Shown: positions 46,237-55,352, counted from the first letter of the stretch. The stretch: 64,000 nt of DNA from Riemerella anatipestifer (GCF_009663465.1 NZ_QXHU01000001.1:147680-211679), one strand, 5' to 3'. The notes: generated from the letters alone by a model not told the origin. Made by a program: numbers and translations.

Positions 46237-46731
46237 ATGTCTCAAAAAGAAAAAGACTTTTCGGAACTTATTAAAATCCATCAAGGGCTTATCATTAAAG
46301 TTTCTAGAATGTACACCAATACGCTAGAAGACGAGCAGGATTTGTTTCAAGAAATTGTGCTACAATTATGGCGTTCTTTTGATTCTTTTAATGGTCAGTC
46401 CAAAATATCTACTTGGATGTATCGGGTGTCTTTAAATACAGCCATTACACTTTTTAGAAAGTCCTCAAAATTACCTAAAACTAACGAGCTTAACGAAGGT
46501 TTTTATAATACTCCTGAAGATAATCAGAATGAACAAAGGCAGCAGATAGAGCTTCTTTATAAAGTGATAAAAAAGCTTCCCGAAGTAGAGCGAGCCATTG
46601 TAATGATGTACTTGGATGAATTGTCTTACAAAGAAATTGCAGAAACTCTGGGGATAACGGAGGTTAATGCAAGGGTGAAGATGAACCGCCTTAAAAAAAC
46701 TTTAAAAACACTAATGGAACAATATGCCTAA
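46237..46731 (+). CDS. ECF-type RNA polymerase sigma factor
   Basis: A 164-residue sigma-70 family factor. Region 2 (DLFQEIVLQLWRSFDSFNGQ, then KISTWMYRVSLNTAI) and region 4 (LPEVERAIVMMYLDELSYKE, then IAETLGITEVNARVKMNRLK) are present with no region 3. I start at the ATG at 46237; the in-frame GTG at 46219 lies on a TATCTTCG promoter-like box. The next gene overlaps it by eight bases and is a likely cognate partner. Regulon unknown. Confidence 0.88.
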   Translation: MSQKEKDFSELIKIHQGLIIKVSRMYTNTLEDEQDLFQEIVLQLWRSFDSFNGQSKISTWMYRVSLNTAITLFRKSSKLPKTNELNEGFYNTPEDNQNEQRQQIELLYKVIKKLPEVERAIVMMYLDELSYKEIAETLGITEVNARVKMNRLKKTLKTLMEQYA

Positions 46732-47383
46732 TTTTGATATAGATAAAATGAAAGAGGTTTGGAAAGAACAGCCTGAACCTACTTACGATAATCGGCAAAT
46801 AGAACAAATGCTGAATAGGAAATCTCGCAATTATGTAAAAACTATTTTTTGGATAGGTGTTGCTGAATTTCTTGTAATATTGGCTTTCAATATCTATGGG
46901 TTTTGTTCCGTTAGGAGGGAGCCAGCTTTGCTGAATGTTTTTAATAAAATGAACATTAAAATAGGCACACATTTAATTGAAAACTATCATAATATAGAGC
47001 TATTTATTAAAGGAGTGAGTCTCCTTCTTACGCTTTTATTTGTGTTGCTCTTTTATTACAGTTACCAAAAGATAAGTGTAGAATCTAATCTTAAGAAATT
47101 TATCACTCAGATTATTAAATTTAGAAGAATAGTAAATGCTTTTATCTTAACTAATTTGGCGATGTTTCTTGTGATTATGTTGGGGTATTTGGCGGAAATT
47201 ATTTACTTGGCTTATGTACAAAACGTTTCATTTTCGGAGCCGAAGTTCTTGGTGTTTTTAGTAAGTTATATTGTAGCTGTATTTTTAGGTGTCGGGTTTA
47301 TATGGCTTTATTATAGACTGATTTACGGCATTATTATTAAAAGACTAAATGAAAAGCTAAAACAACTCCAAGCATTGTCTTAA
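46724..47383 (+). CDS. Four-helix membrane protein, putative sigma partner
   Basis: 219 residues: a cytosolic N-terminus of about 35 (FDIDKMKEVWKEQPEPTYDN) then four hydrophobic helices (roughly 37-60, 88-112, 130-155, 175-200). The overlap with the sigma gene and the N-terminal cytosolic segment fit the gene position of a membrane anti-sigma factor, although no zinc-binding or known anti-sigma domain is visible. Function inferred from context. Confidence 0.65.
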   Translation: MPNFDIDKMKEVWKEQPEPTYDNRQIEQMLNRKSRNYVKTIFWIGVAEFLVILAFNIYGFCSVRREPALLNVFNKMNIKIGTHLIENYHNIELFIKGVSLLLTLLFVLLFYYSYQKISVESNLKKFITQIIKFRRIVNAFILTNLAMFLVIMLGYLAEIIYLAYVQNVSFSEPKFLVFLVSYIVAVFLGVGFIWLYYRLIYGIIIKRLNEKLKQLQALS

Positions 47384-47418
47384 AACAAATAGTTTTTGAG
47401 ATAATGAGATAAGTATTC

Positions 47419-47580
47419 ATGATTATGGAAGTTATAATAAGAGTAATTTTGGGATTTATTAGCGGAATATTGGAAGTGATTGTTAGAGATATTATTTTTG
47501 GTTTTTTTGAGTTTTTTTTTAATTTGCTTAAAAAACTTTTCAAAGCTATTTTAGGAATAAAGGTTAAAAAAAATCATTAG
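47419..47580 (+). CDS. Possible 53-residue hydrophobic small protein
   Basis: An open frame from ATG at 47419 (or 47425, 51 residues): MIMEVIIRVILGFISGILEV, then aromatic FGFFEFFFNLLKK and a basic tail GIKVKKNH. One amphipathic or membrane helix plus a positive end resembles a small membrane peptide or toxin-like peptide. It begins 35 bp after the sigma partner gene. No promoter is evident and a chance frame in AT-rich DNA is possible. Confidence 0.4.
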   Translation: MIMEVIIRVILGFISGILEVIVRDIIFGFFEFFFNLLKKLFKAILGIKVKKNH

Positions 47581-47613
47581 AATTGCTTAAAAAAGAACGA
47601 ATCTATAAAAAAT

Positions 47614-48195
47614 ATGAAAATGAAAAACATTCTTTTAGTATTAGCACTGCTATCAAATGTAATTGTTAAGTCGCAAGTAACTACCGTTATAGACGGGTTT
47701 TCTACTCACTTAACCAAAAGTGATTTACCTTTTTCTGGTGATAGAAAATTGTTTGCCATAGGGTTTAATGATAGGCTTACAAACAACTATATTGTAGTTT
47801 CCAAAAACAAGGCAGGAGCAGAAAATGATTTGCTGTATATAGAGAAATTTGAGAAAAAGCAAGAAAATGTTTTTGAGAAAGTGTTTAGCACAAAGTTAGA
47901 ACACCCTGTAAATAAATCTTTGGCGTTTGTGAATAATAGAATGATGTATAGTGATATAGACAAAGACGGTTATGCAGAGTTTATTTACATTGTGGACCAA
48001 TACAAAAATGGTATGAATAGCCCATTGGAGCGTGTGTGGGGTATAGTTGTTTATAAAAATAAAGCTTACAAAATGTGGACAACTGTAGAAAGTCAGTTTT
48101 CTGATACCGTTTTTGATGATGATTTTAAAACTTTGCCAGAGAAGGTTAAAACAGAGTTCTTAGATTTTTGGAATCAGTTAAACAAACACAAATAG
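47614..48195 (+). CDS. Secreted protein with a calcium-loop-like motif, unrecognised
   Basis: 193 residues with a signal peptide (MKNILLVLALLSNVIVKSQ; a second ATG at 47620 may be the start). The body is beta-rich, and SDIDKDGYAEFIYIVD resembles the DxDxDG calcium loop of FG-GAP/VCBS-type repeats, here as a single copy. No lipobox. Family not recognised. It lies apart from the flanking genes. Confidence 0.65.
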   Translation: MKMKNILLVLALLSNVIVKSQVTTVIDGFSTHLTKSDLPFSGDRKLFAIGFNDRLTNNYIVVSKNKAGAENDLLYIEKFEKKQENVFEKVFSTKLEHPVNKSLAFVNNRMMYSDIDKDGYAEFIYIVDQYKNGMNSPLERVWGIVVYKNKAYKMWTTVESQFSDTVFDDDFKTLPEKVKTEFLDFWNQLNKHK

Positions 48196-48257
48196 CCTTT
48201 AGCTTGTATTTGCTTTTTTTGATTTAAAATATTACCTTTACGCCAAATGCTATAAAA

Positions 48258-48788
48258 TTGGAAAGTAAAGTAGAGAAAACCTTAGTATTATTTGCACATC
48301 CATTTTTGGAATATTCGGTATTTAATGCTCATCTTATTTCGTTTTACCAAGATAGAGAAAATGTTACTTTTAGAGATTTGTACGAAGAGTATCCTAATTT
48401 TCATATCGCTGCATTTAGGGAACGAAAAAGAATTAAAAACTACGACAAACTCATCTTTCAATTTCCGTTGATATGGTTGGGTATTCCACCTTTGCTTAAC
48501 TTATGGTTGAGTGAAGTTTTGGATATGAAGTGGTTGAGCAAACAAAATGAAAATCCACTCGCAGGGAAAAAAGCTATGATAATTGTAAGTGCAGGAGGTT
48601 CTGAAAATTCCTATACCAAGAGTGGAATGTATGAGAAACCAATAGAAGACTTTATATTGCCTCTTACCAAGAGTTTGGAAACTCTAGGCGTATCGGTAGA
48701 GAAAACAATTTGTGTATACGCCGCAAAGCAAAAAAAAATAGAAGAAGTTAATGAAATTCAACAGGAAATTTCTAAATTTTTGAGTTAA
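48258..48788 (+). CDS. NAD(P)H oxidoreductase, KefF-like flavodoxin fold
   Basis: A 176-residue flavodoxin-fold quinone reductase of the KefF/NQO family. LVLFAHPFLEYSVFN opens the FMN-binding strand, LIFQFPLIWLGIPPLLNLWL is the second FMN loop and IIVSAGGSENSYT the third. No ATG fits; TTG at 48258 is used. It is directly coupled (TAATG overlap) to a KefC-like antiporter, matching the KefF-KefC ancillary-subunit arrangement that controls K+ efflux under electrophile stress. Confidence 0.83.
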   Translation: MESKVEKTLVLFAHPFLEYSVFNAHLISFYQDRENVTFRDLYEEYPNFHIAAFRERKRIKNYDKLIFQFPLIWLGIPPLLNLWLSEVLDMKWLSKQNENPLAGKKAMIIVSAGGSENSYTKSGMYEKPIEDFILPLTKSLETLGVSVEKTICVYAAKQKKIEEVNEIQQEISKFLS

Positions 48789-50644
48789 TGTCAGAGAGTT
48801 TATTTAAGATTACATTAGTTTATCTAGGGGCAGCCATTTTTTTAGTACCCATTGTAAGGAAGTTTGGTTTTAGTTCGGTTATAGGCTATATATTAGGAGG
48901 TATTTTGGTAGGACCTTTTGCATTGAAACTTACAGGTAATGCAGAAGATGTGATGCACAGTACCGAATTTGGAGTGGTGATGTTACTCTTTATTATTGGT
49001 TTGGAATTAGAGCCTCGTAAATTCTGGGCTATGAGGAAAAGCATTCTAGGGCTTGGCTTTTCTCAGATGGCATTTACCTTTGGATTGATATTCCCAATAT
49101 TGCATTTAGCAGGGTGGGAGGTTACCACTAATATTGTGGTTTCTATCGCATTTGCTATGTCTTCCACGGCGATTGTTCTACAAACATTAAAGGAAAAAAA
49201 CCTATTTAATACCGTATCTGGAGAGGCTTCATTTTCCACTTTATTGTTTCAAGATATAGCGGTAATTCCTATTTTGGCATTATTACCGATGTTAGCGGGA
49301 CAATCCGAAGGTGGCGGAGAAAAATCAGTGCTGATTACTTATTTACCAGAATGGTTGCAACCCTTTTCGGTAATATTAGGTGTGGGAGTGCTTATTCTTT
49401 TGGGTAAATATCTCTTTGTACCGTTTTTGAGGTATGTATCTCGTTCAGGAATGAATGAATTGCTTACCGCATCATCATTATTCTTGGTGGTAGGAGTTTC
49501 CGAGTTGATGCTACTCGCAGGGTTAAGCCCTGCTTTGGGAGCCTTTTTGGCAGGTGTGATGCTCGCCAATACCGAATTTAGACACGAGTTAGAAAGCCAA
49601 ATAGACCCATTTAAAGGTTTGCTTTTGGCGGTTTTCTTTGTGAGTGTAGGTTCTACAATTAACTTTAATGTGATACAGCAAGACCCATTATTTATATTCT
49701 CAATGGTTGTTTTGGCAACATTGGTTAAGTTTGGAGTGTTGTTCTTGGTAGGGAAGATGTTTAAAATGAGTAACGACCAAAACTTCCTCTATTCCTTCGG
49801 AATGTCCCAAGTGGGAGAGTTTGCCTTTGTAATTATCACTTTTGCGGTTAAACTCAACTTGTTAGATTTAGAAATAAGCTCTCAAATGATTTCCGTTGTA
49901 GCGATTTCTATGATGATTACGCCGTTTTTATTATTATTAAATGAAAGAGTTATCGCTCCTAATTTCAATGTTAAATTTGAAGAACCTGTATCAGATTTAA
50001 TTTCAGAACCTGTCAAACAGAAAAAAATAATTATTGTAGGCTTTGGGCATTTTGGGAGTACTGTTGGTCGTTTGTTAAAGGTAAGTGGTATAAAAGCCAC
50101 GGTCTTGGATAACGATTCTAACCGTGTGAATATCCTCAGACAGAAAGGTTTTAAAGTATATTACGGTGATGCTAAAAGGGTTGAGATTATGAGGGCGGCG
50201 GGTGCCGAAAATGCCGAAATATTGGTATTGTGTTTAGACGACCCTGAAAGCAATAAGTATATGATTAGAATGGCGAAGGCTCACTTTCCTCATTTGCAAA
50301 TATTTGTTAGGGCTAGAAACCGTATAGATGCTTACGATTTTATTAACGATGGTATCCACAATATTTATAGAGAAACTTTAGAAACGGCGGTTAATATGGG
50401 TGTGGATATTTTAAACGCATCAGGCTTTAGAAAATACGCTGCAAGAAGATTAGCGAATAGATTTATCGCCATAGATAATGATTCTACCATTCGTTTAGCT
50501 AAGCAAGATATAGATAGCGATACCACATTTACCATTAAAGAATCTCTAGAAAGAGAAGCTCGTTTATTAGCCGATGATAATATCTCGTTTGAAGATGAAC
50601 ACTGGCTAGACGAAGATGAAGAGGTGGAAGAAGAAAAAAGCTAA
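48788..50644 (+). CDS. KefB/KefC-type cation:proton antiporter (CPA2 family)
   Basis: 618 residues. About 12 membrane helices (1-390) with GYILGGILVGP, GLELEPRKFWAM and TLLFQDIAVIPILA; then a linker and a cytosolic TrkA_N/RCK domain (IIIVGFGHFGSTVGRLLK, about 410-428, to 530). The tail ends in a strongly acidic run (about EDEEVEEEKS). By family this releases potassium in exchange for protons; glutathione gating, as in the E. coli Kef, cannot be read from sequence. Coupled to the KefF-like gene. Confidence 0.87.
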   Translation: MSESLFKITLVYLGAAIFLVPIVRKFGFSSVIGYILGGILVGPFALKLTGNAEDVMHSTEFGVVMLLFIIGLELEPRKFWAMRKSILGLGFSQMAFTFGLIFPILHLAGWEVTTNIVVSIAFAMSSTAIVLQTLKEKNLFNTVSGEASFSTLLFQDIAVIPILALLPMLAGQSEGGGEKSVLITYLPEWLQPFSVILGVGVLILLGKYLFVPFLRYVSRSGMNELLTASSLFLVVGVSELMLLAGLSPALGAFLAGVMLANTEFRHELESQIDPFKGLLLAVFFVSVGSTINFNVIQQDPLFIFSMVVLATLVKFGVLFLVGKMFKMSNDQNFLYSFGMSQVGEFAFVIITFAVKLNLLDLEISSQMISVVAISMMITPFLLLLNERVIAPNFNVKFEEPVSDLISEPVKQKKIIIVGFGHFGSTVGRLLKVSGIKATVLDNDSNRVNILRQKGFKVYYGDAKRVEIMRAAGAENAEILVLCLDDPESNKYMIRMAKAHFPHLQIFVRARNRIDAYDFINDGIHNIYRETLETAVNMGVDILNASGFRKYAARRLANRFIAIDNDSTIRLAKQDIDSDTTFTIKESLEREARLLADDNISFEDEHWLDEDEEVEEEKS

Positions 50645-50693
50645 ATAGTGAATATTTCGCAACGATTTAGAGCCTAGACATCAAAAATAAAAC

Positions 50694-50701
50694 TATCTTT
50701 G
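50694..50701 (+). promoter_or_regulatory. -7 box for the cobalamin-riboswitch transcript
   Basis: TATCTTTG at the expected place just before the riboswitch leader begins. Confidence 0.6.
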
Positions 50702-50707
50702 CCGAAG

Positions 50708-50868
50708 TTTTTGGTTTAGCCTATTGGGTTAATTAAAAGGGAATCAAGTGAAAGTCTTGAACTGTCCCCGCAACTGTAAATTGCTTTAATAAAGTTTCTA
50801 CATTTTATTGCCACTGTATTATTGTTATGTGGGAAGGCGTAGAAATGCAAAAGTCAGGAGACCTGCCA
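50708..50868 (+). ncRNA. Cobalamin riboswitch
   Basis: A B12-box leader: AAGTGAAAGTCTTGAACTGT and CCCCGCAACTGTAA (50746-50779), GCCACTGT (50810-50817), GGGAAGGCG (50831-50839) and AGTCAGGAGACCTGCC (50852-50867) are the conserved class I core in the right order. It should shut down the downstream genes when adenosylcobalamin is bound. A GGAGGAA run (50899-50905) ten bases before the start codon is an unusual SD-like site for this phylum and is a plausible target of the switch. Confidence 0.93.
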
Positions 50869-50915
50869 AACGGGTAATATTTTTAATAAAAACTTTCGGA
50901 GGAAGAGTATTTTAT

Positions 50916-52742
50916 ATGGTAAGATTAGTTTTGCTGACGAGTCTATCGTCGGTCTTTTTTGTGCAAGCTCAACAGAAGGAAACGGTTATAGATACCGTAG
51001 CCATCAATCTGGTGTCGCCTACTTCACTTTCTGTGGGGCACGAGATTGTTAAAATTGACTTAAAGAACAATCCAGAAATTTTTATAGAAGGGCTACTCCA
51101 AAAGCAGACGGGAGCGGTTATTAGGAACTACGGCTATGGCAATTTAGCATCAGTTTCTATAAAGGGACTTTCGCCATCTCAACATTTATTTACTTGGGAA
51201 GGCATTCCTATCAATTCCTCTTTAAATGGGCAAGTAGATGCTAATATTATCAGCTCTAATGTAAGCAGTAGTTTAACCTATCGTAGTGGCTCGGGAAGTA
51301 GTGGTTTCGGGAGTGGAGCGTTGGGTGGAGTGTTCGCTCTAGAATTTAATCCTAATTTTAATGAGCAAACGCAATACAGGTTAGAGAATGCCTTAGGCAG
51401 TTTTGGACTTAGTAGAAATAGCTTTTCGGTACAGAACCATACTTCTAGATGGAGCTGGAATGTGGGTGCGAATTACCTTCGTTCGGATAACGAATTTCCG
51501 TTCCGAGATAAATTTGGTAAGAAAGGTAAAACAAGAAATTCAGGGTTTGATGTTGCGGATATTTACCTTAATAGCGTCTATAAACTTAGTGGGAAGCATA
51601 AAATATCCTTTAATATTTGGAACCAGTGGGCGTCTAGAAATGTAGGAGCTACCGAAGCACAGCTCATAGCACAACAGATTCAAGATGACGAAAGCACTCG
51701 TATGCAAGTGTCTTGGTTTTATCATAATAGAGGCTTTGAACAGCAGTTGCAATCTGCCTATACCAAAGAGTTTTTTAGGTTTAGAATGAATGCCAAAGAT
51801 GGTGGAACGGTTAGTTTTGCCGAAAACTATTTTGCCAACTATATTGCAAAGTTAGTGTTTAGTAAATCATTGGTAATGCTGGGGCTTCAGTCCAAATATA
51901 CCACAGGAGGTGGCGATAATCTAAGGATTAGTCCGCTTAAAGAATGGCATTCGTTTATGAATTACCGTTATAATTTTAACGATTGGAGTGTGGTTTCTGC
52001 TAATTTGCGAAAGTCGTTCTCATCTTTGTTTAGCATTCCTATCACTTACGATGTCGGGGTAGAATTAGAACCTCTGAAACATTTAAGTATCAAGGCTTCT
52101 TATGCCACTTCTTACAGGCTACCCACCTTTAACGATTTGTATTGGAAACAAGGTGGGAATCCACTACTAAAGCCCGAAGCAGGGAAGATGGGGGAGTTGA
52201 GTGTAGGCTATAAATACAGAAACACACAATCTGTAGGAGTATCTGTGCATTATGGTGAGGTAAAAGATTGGATATTGTGGTATCCTAACGATATGGGTTT
52301 TTGGACACCTACTAATTTAGATTTTGTTATTACCAAAGGTGGACAAGCAAGGTCTTCTCATCGTTTTGTTTGGGGGGGCGTGGGGCTTAATTTTAATAAT
52401 TTACTGACCTACACCGAAACCTATAATCAGCGAACTCAAAAATCACTCATTTATATTCCTAGGTGGAACTACTCTAATACGTTTAGTTTAGATTGGAAAA
52501 AATACCACTTAGAGCTAGAACATTTGTTCACTTCGGAGAGAGCCACAGACCAGATAAATAGAGATTTTTTAGCACCTTATCACTTGTGGAATGTAGGTTT
52601 AGGGTTTGATTTCAAATTAAAGAACATTAGTAATTCTCTTAACATTAGAGTTCAGAATATTCTAGACCAGTCTTATAACACAATGCAGGGCTATCCTATG
52701 CCAGGCAGGTATTTTTTAACTACTTTAAAAACTAATTTTTAA
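50916..52742 (+). CDS. BtuB-like TonB-dependent vitamin B12 receptor
   Basis: A 608-residue outer membrane receptor: signal peptide (ending about VFFVQAQ), TonB-box-like region, plug domain (IFIEGLLQKQTGAVIRNYGY, then SVSIKGLSPSQHLFTWEGIP) and a barrel ending RYFLTTLKTNF. Position directly behind a cobalamin riboswitch makes corrinoid uptake the likely role. The start at 50916 is preferred over an in-frame upstream one inside the riboswitch. The lipoprotein follows by 12 bp. Confidence 0.85.
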   Translation: MVRLVLLTSLSSVFFVQAQQKETVIDTVAINLVSPTSLSVGHEIVKIDLKNNPEIFIEGLLQKQTGAVIRNYGYGNLASVSIKGLSPSQHLFTWEGIPINSSLNGQVDANIISSNVSSSLTYRSGSGSSGFGSGALGGVFALEFNPNFNEQTQYRLENALGSFGLSRNSFSVQNHTSRWSWNVGANYLRSDNEFPFRDKFGKKGKTRNSGFDVADIYLNSVYKLSGKHKISFNIWNQWASRNVGATEAQLIAQQIQDDESTRMQVSWFYHNRGFEQQLQSAYTKEFFRFRMNAKDGGTVSFAENYFANYIAKLVFSKSLVMLGLQSKYTTGGGDNLRISPLKEWHSFMNYRYNFNDWSVVSANLRKSFSSLFSIPITYDVGVELEPLKHLSIKASYATSYRLPTFNDLYWKQGGNPLLKPEAGKMGELSVGYKYRNTQSVGVSVHYGEVKDWILWYPNDMGFWTPTNLDFVITKGGQARSSHRFVWGGVGLNFNNLLTYTETYNQRTQKSLIYIPRWNYSNTFSLDWKKYHLELEHLFTSERATDQINRDFLAPYHLWNVGLGFDFKLKNISNSLNIRVQNILDQSYNTMQGYPMPGRYFLTTLKTNF

Positions 52743-52754
52743 TATCCATATTTT

Positions 52755-53801
52755 ATGAAGAAATCACTAGCTTTTTTATCGGCTGTAGTATTACTTACAG
52801 CGTGTAACAGAAACGAAGACTACACCCCAAAAGGAAATTACGAAAACGGCTTTTTTATCTTGAACGAAGGCTATTTCGGTCAGAACAATGGGAGTATAGA
52901 CTATGTTTCTTATGGTTTTTCTAATACAGAAGAAAAGGTGTATCAGAAGGTAAACAGCGAAGCACTAGGAGATACGCCACAATCTTCTTACCGAAATGGA
53001 GATGACCTTTACATTGTTGTTAATAATAGCAACAGATTGGTAAAAGTGAACAGATACACCATGAAAAAACAAGCCGAAGTAACCACAGGGCTTAAGAACC
53101 CTAGATATATGTCGGTAGTTAATGGTAAACTCTACATTACCAACTGGGGCGAGGCAGGGGATAATACAGACGACTATATACTGGTGCTAGATGCAGCCAC
53201 TTTAAAAGAAGTCGCTAAAATATCGGTAGATTATGGCGTAGAGAAGATATTCTCGTTCCAAAATAAGATTTATGCATTGCTAGAAGGGGGTTGGGGCAAG
53301 AATAACAAACTAGCCGTTATCAATCCGTTTAGCAACGCGGTAGAGAAATATTACACTATTGGTTACAATCCTAATGGTTATTTAGTAGAGGATAACAAAG
53401 TGCTTATTACTTGTAAAGGAGATGGCTTTTACGATGCTAGTGCTAACTGGGCTTACACTAGCACGGTGGACGGTAGCATTTGGACGCTTACTGCCTCTGG
53501 AGTAGAAAAAACTTACGACTGGGCTCAAACTCCCGACAAAAAGGAAAGTATTCAGGAAATTGTGAAGGTTAATCAGTCTTATTTCTTCTTAGTAGATGGC
53601 AAACTACACAAGGCAGCGGTAGGCTCTGACCTTACCAAGAGTACCCAAGTTTCCGAAACTTCTTTCTATAGATTATCTAAACTAGATGAGATTTTTGCGG
53701 TAGGGCTAGATGGCAGAAATACTAAGGCTTTATTCTTTAACGAAGCAGGTTTACAGAAAACCATTTCTACAGGGCTTTATCCTAACAGCGTAGTGGAGTA
53801 G
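52755..53801 (+). CDS. BtuG-like surface lipoprotein, beta-propeller (DUF5074)
   Basis: 348 residues with a lipobox (LLTAC, Cys17). The body shows propeller-like repeats (LYIVVNNSNRLVKVNRYT, MSVVNGKLYITNWGE, NKIYALLEGGWGKNNKLAVI), each with the YNcE/DUF5074 pattern. In Bacteroides the comparable lipoprotein BtuG sits beside BtuB and binds B12 very tightly; here the gene lies behind a B12 riboswitch and a BtuB-like receptor, so corrinoid capture at the surface is the best inference. It abuts the convergent brkB-like gene with no gap. Confidence 0.78.
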   Translation: MKKSLAFLSAVVLLTACNRNEDYTPKGNYENGFFILNEGYFGQNNGSIDYVSYGFSNTEEKVYQKVNSEALGDTPQSSYRNGDDLYIVVNNSNRLVKVNRYTMKKQAEVTTGLKNPRYMSVVNGKLYITNWGEAGDNTDDYILVLDAATLKEVAKISVDYGVEKIFSFQNKIYALLEGGWGKNNKLAVINPFSNAVEKYYTIGYNPNGYLVEDNKVLITCKGDGFYDASANWAYTSTVDGSIWTLTASGVEKTYDWAQTPDKKESIQEIVKVNQSYFFLVDGKLHKAAVGSDLTKSTQVSETSFYRLSKLDEIFAVGLDGRNTKALFFNEAGLQKTISTGLYPNSVVE

Positions 53802-54707
53802 TTAAGGGAGTTTATTTCTTTTCACTCGGTCTATAGCGAGGTTGAGCTCGTTGCCTAGGAGTATGAGGATAATGTTGAGATTAACCCAAATCATCGCTAA
53901 AATAATAGTTCCTATTGAGCCGTAGAGTACATTGTATCTGGCGAAATTTGCAGCGTAGAAGATAAATCCATAGGTGATGAGTACAAATAACAAGGTGGTG
54001 AGTACTGCTCCAGGAACGGCAGACAGCCACCTTTTCACTTTTACACACCCTACCCAATAGAAAAGGCTCAACAAAATAAAATAAAACAACGGGAACGAGA
54101 TAAACCCAATAATCTTAGATAGATTAACAATAAGCCAGTTGAGATTGTATTTAGGCGTGAATAGTTTAAGCACCACTTCGGAGTAGTAAATCCCAAAAAG
54201 AGAGAGAAATATCAAGGTTACAAAGGCTAGAGTAACCAAGATAGAAATGGTGTATTCTCTGATGAAAGTCCTTTTGGAGTCGGTATTTTCATTAAACCCA
54301 TTGATGAGGGAAAAAGTACCATTGGTAGCAAATACCAAAGCAAAAAGTATGGTAAGTTTGCTAATGCTTTTCATATTGGGGATAATGCTGTTCTGTATAT
54401 ATTCCGTAACATCGTGCAACATATGTGTGGGGAGTATATTAGCCATAAACACCTCAAAAATATAGAACTGGAGTTTGTCGTAATGAGGCATATAAGGCAA
54501 GATAGACAGTAGAAACAGCAGGAATGGGAAAATACTCAAAAAGAAGCTCCACGAGATACTAGCAGCTTGTTTTACCACATTATTTTTAAATACCCCTTGC
54601 CCGTAGATTTCAAACATCTTCCACAAAGAAATTTCTAAAACAGGAAGGTGGATAGAATCTAAAAAACGGTGAATTTTTAAAAGAAATTTAGGGGTCTTTA
54701 GCGCCAT
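53802..54707 (-). CDS. YihY/BrkB-family membrane protein
   Basis: A 301-residue protein with about six membrane helices. The family pattern is visible: QAASISWSFFLSIFPFLLFLLSILPY, GTFSLINGFNENTDSKRTF, VPGAVLTTLLFVLITYGFIFY and GSIGTIILAMIWVNLNIIL. Function is unsettled in this family; the old RNase BN name is wrong. Its promoter overlaps that of rlmH. Confidence 0.85.
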   Translation of the reverse strand: MALKTPKFLLKIHRFLDSIHLPVLEISLWKMFEIYGQGVFKNNVVKQAASISWSFFLSIFPFLLFLLSILPYMPHYDKLQFYIFEVFMANILPTHMLHDVTEYIQNSIIPNMKSISKLTILFALVFATNGTFSLINGFNENTDSKRTFIREYTISILVTLAFVTLIFLSLFGIYYSEVVLKLFTPKYNLNWLIVNLSKIIGFISFPLFYFILLSLFYWVGCVKVKRWLSAVPGAVLTTLLFVLITYGFIFYAANFARYNVLYGSIGTIILAMIWVNLNIILILLGNELNLAIDRVKRNKLP

Positions 54708-54713
54708 TAAATC

Positions 54714-54734
54714 TATATTTGTACCGCAAATATA
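54714..54734. promoter_or_regulatory. Overlapping face-to-face promoter boxes for rlmH and the BrkB-like gene
   Basis: TATATTTG on the plus strand (54714-54721) and its exact mirror on the minus strand (54727-54734) are separated by TACCG. The first faces rlmH, the second the BrkB-like gene, so the two promoters share one 21-bp inverted repeat. Confidence 0.6.
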
Positions 54735-54755
54735 TTAAAAATAAATCTTTTGCTT

Positions 54756-55229
54756 ATGCAGTTCAAATTGATATGTATCGGAAAAACAGACCAAAAGGAA
54801 ATACAAAACCTCATTAGTTACTACCATAAAAGGCTATCCAAATACTATAATTTTGACATCGTAGAGCTTCCAGATATTAAAAACGCCAAAAACCTCACTC
54901 CAGAAGTAATTAAAAAAGAGGAAGCTAAACTATTTTTCAACCATATAGAAAGTACGGATACCATTATCTTGTTGGACGAGAAGGGCAAGCAGTTTACCAG
55001 TAGAGCTTTTTCGGAGCAAATCAATCATTATATGAATGCGTCTATTAAGCGGGTGTGTTTCTTGATAGGCGGGGCGTATGGCTTTTCAGAAGAGATTTAT
55101 CAACGAGCCAACGATAAACTTGCTCTTTCTAAAATGACCTTTACCCACCAAATGATAAGACTATTCTTTGTAGAACAAATCTACCGTGCAGACCAAATCT
55201 TGCAAGGCAAACCTTATCATAACGATTGA
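54756..55229 (+). CDS. rlmH: 23S rRNA (pseudouridine1915-N3)-methyltransferase
   Basis: A 157-residue SPOUT enzyme acting on the 70S ribosome. LLDEKGKQFTSRAFSEQ, FLIGGAYGFSEEIYQRA and the knot-end MTFTHQMIRLFFVEQIYRA then ILQGKPYHND are diagnostic. The ATG at 54756 gives the usual length and is preferred to the in-frame TTG two codons upstream. Confidence 0.95.
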   Translation: MQFKLICIGKTDQKEIQNLISYYHKRLSKYYNFDIVELPDIKNAKNLTPEVIKKEEAKLFFNHIESTDTIILLDEKGKQFTSRAFSEQINHYMNASIKRVCFLIGGAYGFSEEIYQRANDKLALSKMTFTHQMIRLFFVEQIYRADQILQGKPYHND

Positions 55230-55321
55230 GGTATCACTAATTTCTAAGATGAGGTGGTCTGATGCCACACCAAAATAAAACCTCAATGAAGTTTAGGGAA
55301 GACCTCCCTATGGATATAGGG

Positions 55322-55352
55322 AACGCCTCCCCACGACCGTGGGGAGGCGTTT
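55322..55352. terminator. Strong GC-rich hairpin, bidirectional terminator candidate
   Basis: AACGCCTCCCCAC and GTGGGGAGGCGTT form a 13-bp stem with a four-base loop, the most stable hairpin in this AT-rich window. It lies between convergent rlmH and the HU/DUF4469 gene. Flanking sequences repeat a GGGAAxxCCTCCC theme (near 55297 and 55363). Confidence 0.6.

Noticed and set aside
50808..50915. In-frame upstream start for the B12 receptor
   Set aside because: It lies within the conserved riboswitch core; the ATG at 50916 gives a proper signal peptide.
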